Assembly (NCBI RefSeq): GCF_050920755.1 | Contig: NZ_CP158480.1 | Location: 868,001-932,000 of the forward strand | Length of the DNA stretch: 64,000 bases | From: Oligella sp050920755 | GTDB lineage: Bacteria > Pseudomonadota > Gammaproteobacteria > Burkholderiales > Burkholderiaceae_B | Direction of reading: 5' to 3' | In this document: positions 51,837 through 61,356 of the stretch, piece by piece | Layout of the letters: every line of letters starts with the position of its first letter | How positions within the stretch are numbered: the stretch's first letter is position 1 | Position numbers and translations under genes: made by a program | The notes under the pieces: generated by a model | What the model saw: only the letters and a program-made list of their open reading frames with translations | Told to the model about the DNA's origin: nothing | Databases searched by the model: none

Positions 51837-53030
51837 ATGCTTAAAGATATTTCCCTCTCTGCCGTCATTGCCGGTCTATTGGCAGTGATTATCGCCTATT
51901 GTGGCCCGCTGATTATCGTGTTTCAAGTGGCGACGCTGGCAGGGGTATCTACTGAGGATATGATGAGCTGGATTTGGGGTATCTCTTTCGGTGTAGGCAT
52001 TAGTGGGCTTATCCTCAGTTCCTTATCGAAAATGCCTATTATGACCGGTTGGTCAGTGCCCGGCACGGTGCTTTTGCTATCATTGTTCCCTACGCTAAGC
52101 GTCTCGGAGATGGTCGGTGCTCATATGTTGGCCGGTATTATTATTGTATTAATCGGTTTGTCGGGGCACTTTGATCGGTTAATGGCATGGATTCCCCAAG
52201 GGGTGGCCGGTGGTATGTTGGCCGGATTGTTATTTCAGTTCGGTGCCGCGGCCTTTAAGACCATTAGCGTTTCGCCGCTGTTATTGATTTTGATGCTGTC
52301 AGTTTATCTACTCGGTAGGCGTTATTTTTCACGCTACAGTATCGTGGCGGTTTTTATCGTCGGTTTGCTTTTTGTGACCGTCACCGGTCAGGTTCATACC
52401 GAGGCGTTTAATTTGCAATGGGTGACGCCCAAACTGATTATGCCGGAATTCAGTGTTTTCAGTGTTTTGAGCTTAACCGTGCCGCTGGTTTTAGTGAGTT
52501 TGAGTGGTCAGTATCTTCCCGGTATGGCGATTTTAAAGGTGGATGGTTATCATCAAGTTAAGTCACGCCCCATCATGGTGATGACGGGTGGTGTGTCGAC
52601 CTTGGTGGCTTTGACCGGTGCGGCCAGTATTGTGTTGGGGGCGATTAGTGCTGCGATTGCTACAGGCCCTGATAGTCACCCGAATCCGAATAAACGCTAT
52701 ATTGCCGGTATTAGTAATGGGGTGTTTTATATTATCGGTGCTTTTTTAACCAGCGCCATCGTGACTTTATTTGCCGTTTTTCCTGCGGAATTGGTGGCTA
52801 TTCTGGCCGGTCTGGCCTTAATGTCCTCGATTAATGCCAATATCGTATTGGCGGTAGAGGATAAGGAAAATCGTGAAGCGGCTTTATTGACCTTTATTGC
52901 CACTGCCTCGGGCATGACATGGTTCGGTTTAGCCTCCGCCTTTTGGGGGATTGTGATTGGTATGTGTGCCGCGCTATTGTTTAACCCTAAATTGCGCACA
53001 GGGATTAAGTCTTTGCTGGTGAAGAAGTAG
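51837..53030 (+). CDS. BenE-family transporter
   Basis: The 397-residue inner-membrane protein has about 11-12 membrane segments and the BenE (benzoate/H+ symporter) family strings. These are AVIAGLLAVIIAYCGPLIIVFQ, MPIMTGWSVPGTVLL, WIPQGVAGGMLAGLLFQFG and SINANIVLAVEDKENREAALLTF. Benzoate is the substrate named for the family, but many members transport unknown compounds, and no aromatic-degradation gene is nearby. A TATACT-like box lies near 51796. Confidence 0.88.
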   Translation: MLKDISLSAVIAGLLAVIIAYCGPLIIVFQVATLAGVSTEDMMSWIWGISFGVGISGLILSSLSKMPIMTGWSVPGTVLLLSLFPTLSVSEMVGAHMLAGIIIVLIGLSGHFDRLMAWIPQGVAGGMLAGLLFQFGAAAFKTISVSPLLLILMLSVYLLGRRYFSRYSIVAVFIVGLLFVTVTGQVHTEAFNLQWVTPKLIMPEFSVFSVLSLTVPLVLVSLSGQYLPGMAILKVDGYHQVKSRPIMVMTGGVSTLVALTGAASIVLGAISAAIATGPDSHPNPNKRYIAGISNGVFYIIGAFLTSAIVTLFAVFPAELVAILAGLALMSSINANIVLAVEDKENREAALLTFIATASGMTWFGLASAFWGIVIGMCAALLFNPKLRTGIKSLLVKK

Positions 53031-53110
53031 AGGTAAGAACTTGGTACAGGGCTTGGGCCTAAGATCCCGTCATCGAGGACGAGGTCTTAGGGCAATCATT
53101 AATTAATGAT

Positions 53111-53392
53111 TTACAATTCCATAGAAGATTGGTTTTTTTCCTCTTCTTGCAAGGCTTTGCTGCTCAAAATACTTAAATGCTCGTTAATTTTAAATACAAC
53201 GATCGTGAACTCGCAATAAATACGTCCCAAAATAACACCGCCAATTAAGGCAAGCAGACCGTTTAAGAACTCGCCGTTTACTACACCTAAAAGAAAAATA
53301 ATGACAGAAACAAATAAAATGAACCAATAGATAAACGTAACTACCTTTGGAACGATAAATTTATCTAAAAATAATAAGCTGCGTAAGTCCAT
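53111..53392 (-). CDS. DUF4282-family membrane protein
   Basis: The 93-residue protein has two membrane segments (about 15-37 and 43-60). It shows the pattern SLLFLDKFIVPKVVTFIYWF, GGVILGRIYCEFTIVVFKINEHL, which is typical of DUF4282 proteins. The tail is charged. The function is unknown. The 276 bases on its upstream side (53393-53668) are AT-rich and show no other feature. Confidence 0.82.
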   Translation of the reverse strand: MDLRSLLFLDKFIVPKVVTFIYWFILFVSVIIFLLGVVNGEFLNGLLALIGGVILGRIYCEFTIVVFKINEHLSILSSKALQEEEKNQSSMEL

Positions 53393-53668
53393 GATTAATA
53401 ATCCTTAAAAAATAACGGTTAATCGGTTCAAGAAAGATTGACCTTGTCATTCAAATTTAATTGAACAGAAGCTGATTTAGCTTAATTATATTGTATGCTT
53501 TTAATATTAAATATATTTGAATTTTGATAAATTATCGTATTTATTTTCGGTAGTTCTTATTAAGCTGTAAAACTGACCAACTAAAGAATCGGCAGCGTTG
53601 CTTTCCTAAGCTATAATAGCCCCTATCCCATAGATGGTTTAGATCATCCACATACTCAAAACCTTTTT

Positions 53669-54364
53669 ATGAAAACGATTCAAATCGATTCCATTGATAT
53701 TCAAATCCACCAAAAAGCGATTAAGAATTTATATATTCGCGTACTGCCGCCTGCCGGGCAGGTGGTGGTATCGCTGCCTAAGCGCATGAGTGAGCAGATG
53801 GCGATGGAGTTTATTATTCAGCGCTTGCCTTGGATTAAGGCCCAGCGGCAAAGATTTGCTCATTATCAAGCCGCACCGGAACTTCAATATGAAACCGGTG
53901 AGTATCATTATGTCTGGGGTAAAGCTTATCGCTTGCAAGTGATTGAGCGGAACGGTAAGCATGAGATTCACCATGATGAGACGGGTTTATATATGCTGGT
54001 CAGACCCGGTACCAGCATCAAAAACAGAGCTTTGGTGATGGAAAACTATTATAAAGACACCATGCAAATCGCTTTGCAGCAATTTTATGTGCCCCATTGG
54101 GAAGCGCAGATGGGCATAAAAGCGCCGCTAATTGATTTGCGTCGCATGAAAAGCCGTTGGGGCAGTTGCCGTAGTGATGGCAAGCGTATTTGTTTAAATA
54201 CGGAGCTTGCCAAAAGACCCTTGGAAAGCATTGAGTATGTTTTTGTGCATGAGATGGTACATTTATTAGAACAAAGTCATAACCATCGCTTTCAAGCTTT
54301 GATGGACCATTTTTTACCGGATTGGCGTGAGCGTAAACAGCGTCTCAACAGTCCATTAAGCTAG
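53669..54364 (+). CDS. YgjP-like metallopeptidase-domain protein
   Basis: The 231-residue protein belongs to the YgjP / M48-like 'DUF45' family. The zinc motif HEMVHLLEQSHNHRF (HExxH plus a third histidine) lies at about residues 190-205. The family string RRMKSRWGSCRSDGKRICLNTELAKRP precedes it, and the C-terminus LPDWRERKQRLN is also typical. It has no signal, so it is cytoplasmic. Members are predicted metal-dependent hydrolases; the substrate is not known. A small membrane-protein gene follows 14 bases downstream. Confidence 0.88.
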   Translation: MKTIQIDSIDIQIHQKAIKNLYIRVLPPAGQVVVSLPKRMSEQMAMEFIIQRLPWIKAQRQRFAHYQAAPELQYETGEYHYVWGKAYRLQVIERNGKHEIHHDETGLYMLVRPGTSIKNRALVMENYYKDTMQIALQQFYVPHWEAQMGIKAPLIDLRRMKSRWGSCRSDGKRICLNTELAKRPLESIEYVFVHEMVHLLEQSHNHRFQALMDHFLPDWRERKQRLNSPLS

Positions 54365-54378
54365 CGCGATAGGGAGTT

Positions 54379-54648
54379 TTGATGGAAGTTGCTTTAACGT
54401 ATATCGCCAAGGGCTTATATATTTTAGGTGGGGTTACGGTGTTTTTTGCGATTCTATGCTTAAGCACTTTAAATGCCAAGCCTAATGCAAAAACGCAGGC
54501 ACGTTTGGATGAGCTGAGTCCCGAGCAGATTATTCAGGCTAAGAAAAACGCACGTACAGCCATTGTATATATCTTTTTACTGGGCCTTGTTATCGCCTTA
54601 ATCGGCTATGTGCTGAGCGTTTTTAGCGGTCGTTTATACGGTTTATAA
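54379..54648 (+). CDS. Small membrane protein of unknown function
   Basis: The 89-residue protein has two membrane segments (about 5-26 and 56-78). They are joined by a charged helical loop, NAKPNAKTQARLDELSPEQIIQAKKNARTA. It sits 14 bases after the YgjP-like gene behind GGGAG, so it is probably co-transcribed. I do not recognise a family. Confidence 0.7.
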   Translation: MMEVALTYIAKGLYILGGVTVFFAILCLSTLNAKPNAKTQARLDELSPEQIIQAKKNARTAIVYIFLLGLVIALIGYVLSVFSGRLYGL

Positions 54649-54700
54649 TCAAGGGCCTGCGCGCTTGCAAGCCCTTGATGAGTAGTAATCAGATTGCGGC

Positions 54701-57103
54701 TTATTTTTTAAGCTTGGCAAAAGCAGCAGCCATTGCACCCATTGGCTCATCGTCACGACGCTTTTGAGTTGGCGCCGCGCTGCGCTGATTTTTAGTTCGA
54801 TGATCGCGACGTTCATTGTTGCGCCCATCGCCACGAGAAGTGCGGCTGTTGCTGCCGATTTCATCATCAAGACGCATACTGAGGTTGATACGATTTCTAT
54901 CGACTTCTACCTCCAGCACTTTGACTTTGACTGTCTGGCCGACGCGCACTACTTCACGCGGATCATTCACAAATTTATCAGATAAAGCGGAGATATGTAC
55001 TAAGCCGTCTTGGCCGACACCGATATCCACAAACGCTCCGAAAGCGGCTACGTTGCTGACCACACCCTCTAAAATCATGCCCGGAATCAAGTCACGGATG
55101 GACTCGATACCTTCTTGGAAAGTAGCGGTTTTGAATTCCGGACGAGGGTCGCGACCGGGCTTTTCCAACTCATTAAAAATATCTTTAACGGTCGGTAAGC
55201 CGAACTGATCGTCTGTAAAGTTACTTGGGGAGAGCCCTTTAAGCGCATCGGTTTTACCCATGATATCTTTAATATCACTTTGTATTTTCTCTAAAATACG
55301 CTCAACTACCGGATAGGCTTCAGGGTGTACCGCAGATGCATCAAGCGGATTATCACCGTTTTGAATACGCAAGAAACCGGCCGCCTGTTCAAAGGTTTTA
55401 GGGCCAAAGCGAGAAACTTCCAAGAGCTTTTGGCGACTATCAAAAGCGCCGTTTTTATCACGCCATTCGACAATATTTTTGGCAAGCGTGCTGTTTAAAC
55501 CGGAGACGCGAGCAAGCAATGCGGCGGAGGCTGTATTCACATCCACGCCCACAGCATTCACACAATCCTCAACGACTGCGTCCAGCGAGCGGGCTAACTC
55601 ACCCTGGTTTACATCGTGCTGATATTGACCTACACCAATGGCCTTAGGCTCAATTTTGACTAATTCGGCTAACGGATCCTGTAAGCGACGAGCAATTGAG
55701 ACGGCACCGCGTAAACTGACGTCCAAATCAGGAAATTCAGCTGCCGCTAATTCGGAAGCGGAATAGACTGAAGCACCGGCTTCGGAAACCACGATTTTTT
55801 TAACTTTATCGAGTTTAAAGTCTTTAATCAGTTCGCTGATTAAACGCTCTGTTTCACGCGAGGCAGTACCGTTACCGATAGCGATTAATTCAATATTATG
55901 CTTAGCTACCAAAGCCGCTAAGGTATTAATACTGCCTTTGCGGTCAAGGCGCGGTTCAAAAGGATAAATGGTGGTAGTTTCAAGCACCTTGGCCGTGGCA
56001 TCAATGGCTGCTACCTTAACCCCGGTCCGAATACCCGGGTCTAAACCGAGCACGGCTTTAGGACCGGCCGGTGCTGCCAGTAATAAATCCTTGAGATTGT
56101 CGGCAAATACTTTAATGGCTTCCTCTTCGGCACGTTGACGTAGTTGGCTGATAAACTCACTTTCAAAAGCTGTCAGTAGTTTCACACGCCAAGTCCAGCG
56201 GCTGACGTCGGCTAACCATTTGCCGCGAGCTGAGGCATCGGCACCAAATTCCGCCCCCAGTTTGAAATAGCGGTCAATGCGTTCAATACAAGGATGCGGT
56301 ACAAGCTCCTCTTGCTCTTCGGAAAGTCCGATGCGCAGATCCAGACAACCTTGTTGACGTCCGCGCAGCATGGCTAAGATGCGATGTGAGGGTAGACTTT
56401 CCAAGCGTTCACTAAAGTCATACCAGTCACGGAATTTATCACCTTCTTTCTCTTTACCGGCAACCACTTTGGAGTATAAAAGCCCCTGCTTGGCAAGAAA
56501 GTCCCGCATCTGAGCCAATAAGTCGGCATCCTCAGCAAAGCGCTCGGCAAGAATATCGCGCGCACCGTCCAAGGCCGCTTTAGTATCGGTGATTTTATGC
56601 TCTTCATTAAGATAATCAGCCGCTAAGGCTTCAGGATCGGCGTGACGATCTTCTAAAATAGCATTGGCCAAGGGCTCTAAGCCGGCTTCAATGGCAATTT
56701 GAGCACGACTACGGCGCTTAGGTTTATAGGGAGCGTACAGATCTTCCAAGCGCTGCTTAGTGTCTGCCGCCATAATCTGCTGCATTAATTCCGGGGTCAG
56801 TTTTTCTTGAGAGTTAATTGAATCGAGAATGGCTAAGCGGCGATCCTCTAATTCACGTACATAGAGTAGACGTACTTCCAATTGACGTAAAACCGTGTCA
56901 TCTAAGCCGCCGGTGGCTTCCTTACGATAGCGCGCAATAAAGGGCACTGTAGCACCCTCATCTAATAGCTTGACTGCTGCAGCGACTTGGTTTGCTTTAA
57001 CTGCCAGTTCGTCGGCAAGCTGTTGAATAATACGAGCGCTATCAACTTCTTGGGGAATAGCTAATGATGAATGTTCAGGTTGTAGACTTACAGATTCTGT
57101 CAT
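54701..57103 (-). CDS. tex: RNA-binding transcription accessory protein Tex
   Basis: Tex is a conserved RNA-binding protein affecting transcription. The 800-residue protein has the N-terminal Tex domain (VPFIARYRKEATGGLDDTVLRQLE). A YqgF/RNase-H-like domain (VLGLDPGIRTGVKVAAID) and helix-hairpin-helix repeats (DVNTASAALLARVSGLN, SRFGPKTFEQAAGFLRI) follow. A C-terminal S1 domain lies at about 670-740 (GMILEGVVSNVAAFGAFVDIGVGQDGLVHIS). A low-complexity basic tail ends the protein. It is divergent from the helicase gene. Confidence 0.97.
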   Translation of the reverse strand: MTESVSLQPEHSSLAIPQEVDSARIIQQLADELAVKANQVAAAVKLLDEGATVPFIARYRKEATGGLDDTVLRQLEVRLLYVRELEDRRLAILDSINSQEKLTPELMQQIMAADTKQRLEDLYAPYKPKRRSRAQIAIEAGLEPLANAILEDRHADPEALAADYLNEEHKITDTKAALDGARDILAERFAEDADLLAQMRDFLAKQGLLYSKVVAGKEKEGDKFRDWYDFSERLESLPSHRILAMLRGRQQGCLDLRIGLSEEQEELVPHPCIERIDRYFKLGAEFGADASARGKWLADVSRWTWRVKLLTAFESEFISQLRQRAEEEAIKVFADNLKDLLLAAPAGPKAVLGLDPGIRTGVKVAAIDATAKVLETTTIYPFEPRLDRKGSINTLAALVAKHNIELIAIGNGTASRETERLISELIKDFKLDKVKKIVVSEAGASVYSASELAAAEFPDLDVSLRGAVSIARRLQDPLAELVKIEPKAIGVGQYQHDVNQGELARSLDAVVEDCVNAVGVDVNTASAALLARVSGLNSTLAKNIVEWRDKNGAFDSRQKLLEVSRFGPKTFEQAAGFLRIQNGDNPLDASAVHPEAYPVVERILEKIQSDIKDIMGKTDALKGLSPSNFTDDQFGLPTVKDIFNELEKPGRDPRPEFKTATFQEGIESIRDLIPGMILEGVVSNVAAFGAFVDIGVGQDGLVHISALSDKFVNDPREVVRVGQTVKVKVLEVEVDRNRINLSMRLDDEIGSNSRTSRGDGRNNERRDHRTKNQRSAAPTQKRRDDEPMGAMAAAFAKLKK

Positions 57104-57234
57104 CTCACTCTCAAGTTTCTGGTTTGAAAGCTTGTCATTTTGCCATAATTTACCGGCTAAATATATTCATCGACAAGGATTGCTACAATTGCTTATGTCA
57201 GAATAAAAATAAGTGGAATCTTTTTTGGTGGGAA

Positions 57235-59340
57235 ATGCTCTTGAGTTTTGATGTTAGCCGATTTTTTTCAGATGAAGGTCCGTTTGCCGAATCAGTTAAA
57301 AGCTTTACTAAGCGTCAGGCTCAGACTGAACTCGCACAGGCCATAGAAAATACCTTTATTACCAAGGGTACCTTGGTGGCTGAAGCCGGTACCGGTACGG
57401 GTAAGACATGGGCCTATTTAGTGCCCGCCTTATTAGCACCGGGTAAAGTGATTGTTTCTACCGGGACGCGAAATTTACAGGATCAGATTTACGCTAAGGA
57501 CGTGCCACAGGTGTGTAAGGCCATGGGCATACCGGCCTTAGTGGCCGTGCTTAAGGGGCGTGCCAATTACGTCTGTCATCATTATTTAAAAAAACTTGAG
57601 GAGTCTGAGGCCGGCTTGCATTCAAAACTTGAAGTGCCTATGCTGCAGGCCATACGTCGCTTTGCCGATACTTCCGCCACCGGTGATAAGGCCGATTGTG
57701 CCGCCGTTCCCGAGAGCGCCGGCATCTGGCAGCGGGTGACTTCCACGGCTGAGAATTGTTTGGGGCAGGAGTGTCAGTTTTTAGAGGAGTGCTTTACGAA
57801 TAAAGCACGAGCGCGTGCGCAGGAAGCGGATGTGGTGGTGATTAATCACGCTCTATTTATGGCGGATTTATCCCTGAGACAGGAGGGTATATTTGATTTG
57901 CTGCCCGGTGCCGATGCGGTGGTGTTTGATGAGGCACATCAATTACCCGATTATGCAACACGTTTTTTAGGTGAGCAGATTAGCGGTCAAAAAATTGCTG
58001 ATTGGCAACGCCGTAGTTTAACTGTGGTGCGTGCTCAGCTTAAGGGGCTCGCTAAGGATATCGAACCACTGATACAAGCCGTGAGCACTACCTTGATGGA
58101 GTTTAGACTGCAATTGATGCCGCTTGAGGAAATGCCGAATGAGCAGGCACTGGTGCATAATTTGGAAAACTATGAGCGCGTGATGGGGCGTTTTGATGAA
58201 ATGGCGGAGGCCATTAATCAATTGGTGCGAGCGCTATTAAAGTATCAGGAGTCACATCCGGATATTAAAGCGGCAACGCGCGAGGGAGCGGCGATTTACG
58301 ATAGTTTAATCCGCTGGTCACGCAGTCATGGCTCGGTCGCGCAAAGCAACAAAGCAGACTCAGTTGCCGGGGATGATTCAGTCGGCGGCAGTGATGACAG
58401 TCTCAGCTCCTTGGTGGCGGAGCAGATGGCGGAGGAGCATCGCGAGGTGGTAGAGCTTGAAACCTCTTTTGTTTGTTGGGTTAATTTAACCCAAAACTAT
58501 TTTCAGCTCCATCGTGCACCGTTAAGTGTGCGTCATTTCGGTAAGTTTAAACAAGCGGATCAGGCCTGGGTTTTTACCTCGGCAACGCTGTCAGTCAATG
58601 GCAATTTCGATCATTTTGTGAAGAACCTCGGTCTTTATGATGCAGTCGAAAGGGTATGGGAGTCACCGTTCCAGTATCAGGATAAAACCATTTTGCTGAT
58701 TCCCAAATTGCCGCTACCGGATGATTATTCATTCAGAGAAAAGTTTCTGGATGTTTTGATGCCGTTAATTAAAGCGACTCATGGCGGAGTTTTACTTTTA
58801 TGTACTTCTTTAAAAGCGGTCGATGATTTTTCGGAGATGCTATTAAAGCGGTTGGATGAAGAGGATATTGAGCGTGCGCTGCTAAAGCAGGGGGATAACT
58901 CTCGCGGCTATTTGATGGAAAAATTCCGCCAAGAGGGCAATGCCATTTTAGTGGGTAGTTCCAGTTTTTGGGAGGGTGTTGACTTTCCGGGTGATTTATT
59001 GACTTTAGTGGCGATAGATAAAATCCCGTTTATGTCGCCGGATGAGCCGGTGTTGGATGCGCGAATTAGGGATAGTGAGAACCGTGGCGGCAGTCCTTTT
59101 TTTGAGATTCAGATTCCCCATGCTGCGATTGCTTTAAAGCAGGGAGCGGGACGTTTAGTGCGTAGTGAAAATGATGCCGGGGTATTGCTTATCGGTGATG
59201 TACGTTTGGTTGAAAAAGGCTATGGGAAAAGACTATGGCAGGGTCTACCGGACTTCTATCGTACCCGTGAACCTGAAGATGCCTTGCAGTTTTTAGAGTA
59301 TTTGGCAGAACAAAGCAAAAATAAAAAGGGTTTAGCTTAA
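57235..59340 (+). CDS. DinG/YoaA-family ATP-dependent DNA helicase
   Basis: This is an XPD-like iron-sulfur helicase of superfamily 2. The ATG at 57235 behind GGTGGGAA gives 701 residues starting MLLSFDVSRFFSDEGPF. Earlier in-frame ATGs at 57064 would overlap tex and add unrelated sequence. Walker A is AGTGTGKTWAYL (K57), and motif II is VVFDEAHQLPD. The cluster cysteines include NCLGQECQFLEECF, and motif VI lies in KQGAGRLVRSENDAG. The DEAH box suggests the YoaA branch more than DinG. An acidic insert of about 30 residues (SVAGDDSVGGSDDSL) lies mid-protein. Confidence 0.92.
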   Translation: MLLSFDVSRFFSDEGPFAESVKSFTKRQAQTELAQAIENTFITKGTLVAEAGTGTGKTWAYLVPALLAPGKVIVSTGTRNLQDQIYAKDVPQVCKAMGIPALVAVLKGRANYVCHHYLKKLEESEAGLHSKLEVPMLQAIRRFADTSATGDKADCAAVPESAGIWQRVTSTAENCLGQECQFLEECFTNKARARAQEADVVVINHALFMADLSLRQEGIFDLLPGADAVVFDEAHQLPDYATRFLGEQISGQKIADWQRRSLTVVRAQLKGLAKDIEPLIQAVSTTLMEFRLQLMPLEEMPNEQALVHNLENYERVMGRFDEMAEAINQLVRALLKYQESHPDIKAATREGAAIYDSLIRWSRSHGSVAQSNKADSVAGDDSVGGSDDSLSSLVAEQMAEEHREVVELETSFVCWVNLTQNYFQLHRAPLSVRHFGKFKQADQAWVFTSATLSVNGNFDHFVKNLGLYDAVERVWESPFQYQDKTILLIPKLPLPDDYSFREKFLDVLMPLIKATHGGVLLLCTSLKAVDDFSEMLLKRLDEEDIERALLKQGDNSRGYLMEKFRQEGNAILVGSSSFWEGVDFPGDLLTLVAIDKIPFMSPDEPVLDARIRDSENRGGSPFFEIQIPHAAIALKQGAGRLVRSENDAGVLLIGDVRLVEKGYGKRLWQGLPDFYRTREPEDALQFLEYLAEQSKNKKGLA

Positions 59341-59353
59341 ACACTAAACCCTT
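59318..59353 (-). terminator. Terminator of bamD, inside the helicase 3' end
   Basis: A 10-bp perfect stem (59326-59335 with 59344-59353) is followed on the minus strand by TTTTATTTTT. Its distal arm lies within the last codons of the convergent helicase gene. Confidence 0.8.
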
Positions 59354-59363
59354 AAAGTGCAGA

Positions 59364-60188
59364 TTAATTAAACCAGCTTGCCGGTTTGAAAATATTTAAC
59401 CAGCTGGAGTCCTTATTTAGACCATGCTCCGGATACTCGGAGTTAGGGAAGTTTTGTGCAAACACACGCTGTGCATCAGCGGCCTGATCATGTAATCCTA
59501 AAGCCTCATACGATTTCATCATAATATACAGGGCGCGCTCGGTAGCGGTCACGCCGGAGAAATCTCTAAGTACGGCCTGTGCACGGTTAATCGCAGCAAC
59601 GTAGCCATAACGCTCGTAGTAGTACTGGGCGACATTTACCTCATTTTCTGCGATGATACTGATCAACCAATTCAGACGTAAACGGGAATCCTCCGCATAG
59701 CGACTCTGAGGAAAGCGCTCAACCAGCTCACTGAAGGCCGCATAGGATTCACGTAAGCCCTTAGGGTCACGTTCGCTCGGATCCTGACCGGTATAGCTGC
59801 TTAAAAAAGCGCTCGGCGGCGTAAATGTGATTAAACCCTTTAAGTAGAGCATATAGTCCGTATGCGGGTGATTAGGGTATAAGCGGTGGAATCGATCAAT
59901 CACTGCCTTAGCTTGCTCAGGTTCGTCATCACGCCATAGGACGTAGGCCTCATCAATCATCGCTTGCTGCGCATAGCTGGAATATGGGAAGCGGGTACCG
60001 ATGGTGTGTAAATAGGCACTTGCAGTATTCCATGAACCGCTACGGACATTTTCGCGGGCCTCATCATAGAGCTGAGGCGCTGACCAGCCGATGGTCTGAT
60101 CGTTAATCTTGTCTCGGGTGCTTGAGCAGGCGGTCAATAAGCTGACGCCTAGAAAGAGTGCTAAGGATTTAAAGGTTTTATTTTGCAT
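59364..60188 (-). CDS. bamD: Outer-membrane assembly lipoprotein BamD
   Basis: BamD is the essential lipoprotein of the BAM complex that inserts beta-barrels into the outer membrane. The 274-residue protein has a signal with lipobox LTAC (cysteine 21). Five TPR-like repeats follow, with strings YDEARENVRSGSWNTASAYLHTIGTRFPYS, DRFHRLYPNHPHTDYMLYLKGL and SELVERFPQSRYAEDSRLRLNWL. It is divergent from rluD, an order conserved in many beta- and gamma-proteobacteria. Confidence 0.96.
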   Translation of the reverse strand: MQNKTFKSLALFLGVSLLTACSSTRDKINDQTIGWSAPQLYDEARENVRSGSWNTASAYLHTIGTRFPYSSYAQQAMIDEAYVLWRDDEPEQAKAVIDRFHRLYPNHPHTDYMLYLKGLITFTPPSAFLSSYTGQDPSERDPKGLRESYAAFSELVERFPQSRYAEDSRLRLNWLISIIAENEVNVAQYYYERYGYVAAINRAQAVLRDFSGVTATERALYIMMKSYEALGLHDQAADAQRVFAQNFPNSEYPEHGLNKDSSWLNIFKPASWFN

Positions 60189-60356
60189 ATTTACAATTTA
60201 AAATAAGAATGCTTGCGTGATATTATGCATTATTCTAATCGATAGAAACTATGATAGCAGTCTTTTTGGATCATATCGTCGCTGTTGATTACAATATTAG
60301 AAAATTCAAAGCACGATTTTTAATCGTATTTAAAAAATCATTAACCTGAGAGTAGT

Positions 60357-61328
60357 ATGTCCGACCAATCCTTTGACACCGATGGGCATTTTGATGAGGA
60401 TGCTGTGGAGCCCGAGCTGTTGCAATTCGAGATGCCCTTAAGCTTCAGCAGTGAGCGTCTGGACAAGGTGCTTGCCGCTTTGTTGCCGGCGCATTCGCGC
60501 AGTCGTTTGCAGCAGTGGATTAGTGATGGCCGGGTTAGGGTTAATGGTGAGCCGGCCAAGGTGCGCCAAACGATTCGGGCCGGTGACCGCATTGCTGTGC
60601 AGGAGCAGGCTTTGCCGGAGCAAATGGCATTTAGCCCGGAAAATCTACCACTTGATATTATTGCCGCTACGGAGCACTATATCATTGTTAATAAGGCCGC
60701 CGGTATGGTGACGCATCCCGGTGCGGGAAATTGGTCGGGGACCTTATTAAACGCATTGCTATATCATTTTCCGGAGTTGTCACAAATACCCCGCGCAGGG
60801 ATTGTGCATCGACTGGACAAGGATACTTCAGGTGTTTTAATGGTTGCACGTACTGAAATTGCCCAAACACATCTGGTGCGTCAGTTACAAGCACGTTCGG
60901 TGGGGCGTCAATATGTGGCTTTGGCCAAAGGTGCTATGGCAGAGCAGGGTACGGTTGATGCTGCAATTGGTCGGGACCGACGCATTGCAGTGAGGATGTC
61001 AACCGACGCACCCATCGCACCTAAGGAAGCGCGTACCCATTATCAGCGTGAGGCTTGGGGTCAATGGCAGGGGCATTTTATCAGTCGGGTGGCGTGCCGT
61101 TTGGAAACCGGTCGTACCCATCAGATTCGTGTTCATTTAACAAGTTTAGGGCATCCTCTGCTGGGTGACAGTCTTTATGGTGGCCCGAATTGGTTGGGAG
61201 CAGAGCGGCAGATGCTGCATGCACAGCACTTGAGTTTTAACGATCCTACAGACAATACCGAGCAGCATTATACGGCACCCATGCCGGCAGATATGCAGCA
61301 GTTGATAGATGCTGTCGAATGGCTTTAA
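60357..61328 (+). CDS. rluD: 23S rRNA pseudouridine synthase RluD
   Basis: RluD makes the pseudouridines of helix 69 in 23S rRNA. The 323-residue protein has an N-terminal S4 domain (about 30-80, SERLDKVLAALLPAHSRSRLQQWI). The catalytic domain carries Asp154 in GIVHRLDKDTSGVLMVART. LETGRTHQIRVHLTSLGHPLLGDSLYGG is the second family signature. The acidic extension at residues 6-24 is slightly longer than usual. It is followed by pgeF, as in many related genomes. Confidence 0.95.
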   Translation: MSDQSFDTDGHFDEDAVEPELLQFEMPLSFSSERLDKVLAALLPAHSRSRLQQWISDGRVRVNGEPAKVRQTIRAGDRIAVQEQALPEQMAFSPENLPLDIIAATEHYIIVNKAAGMVTHPGAGNWSGTLLNALLYHFPELSQIPRAGIVHRLDKDTSGVLMVARTEIAQTHLVRQLQARSVGRQYVALAKGAMAEQGTVDAAIGRDRRIAVRMSTDAPIAPKEARTHYQREAWGQWQGHFISRVACRLETGRTHQIRVHLTSLGHPLLGDSLYGGPNWLGAERQMLHAQHLSFNDPTDNTEQHYTAPMPADMQQLIDAVEWL

Positions 61329-61356
61329 TCGATTTTCAGCTCGCCAAGGAGTCTTT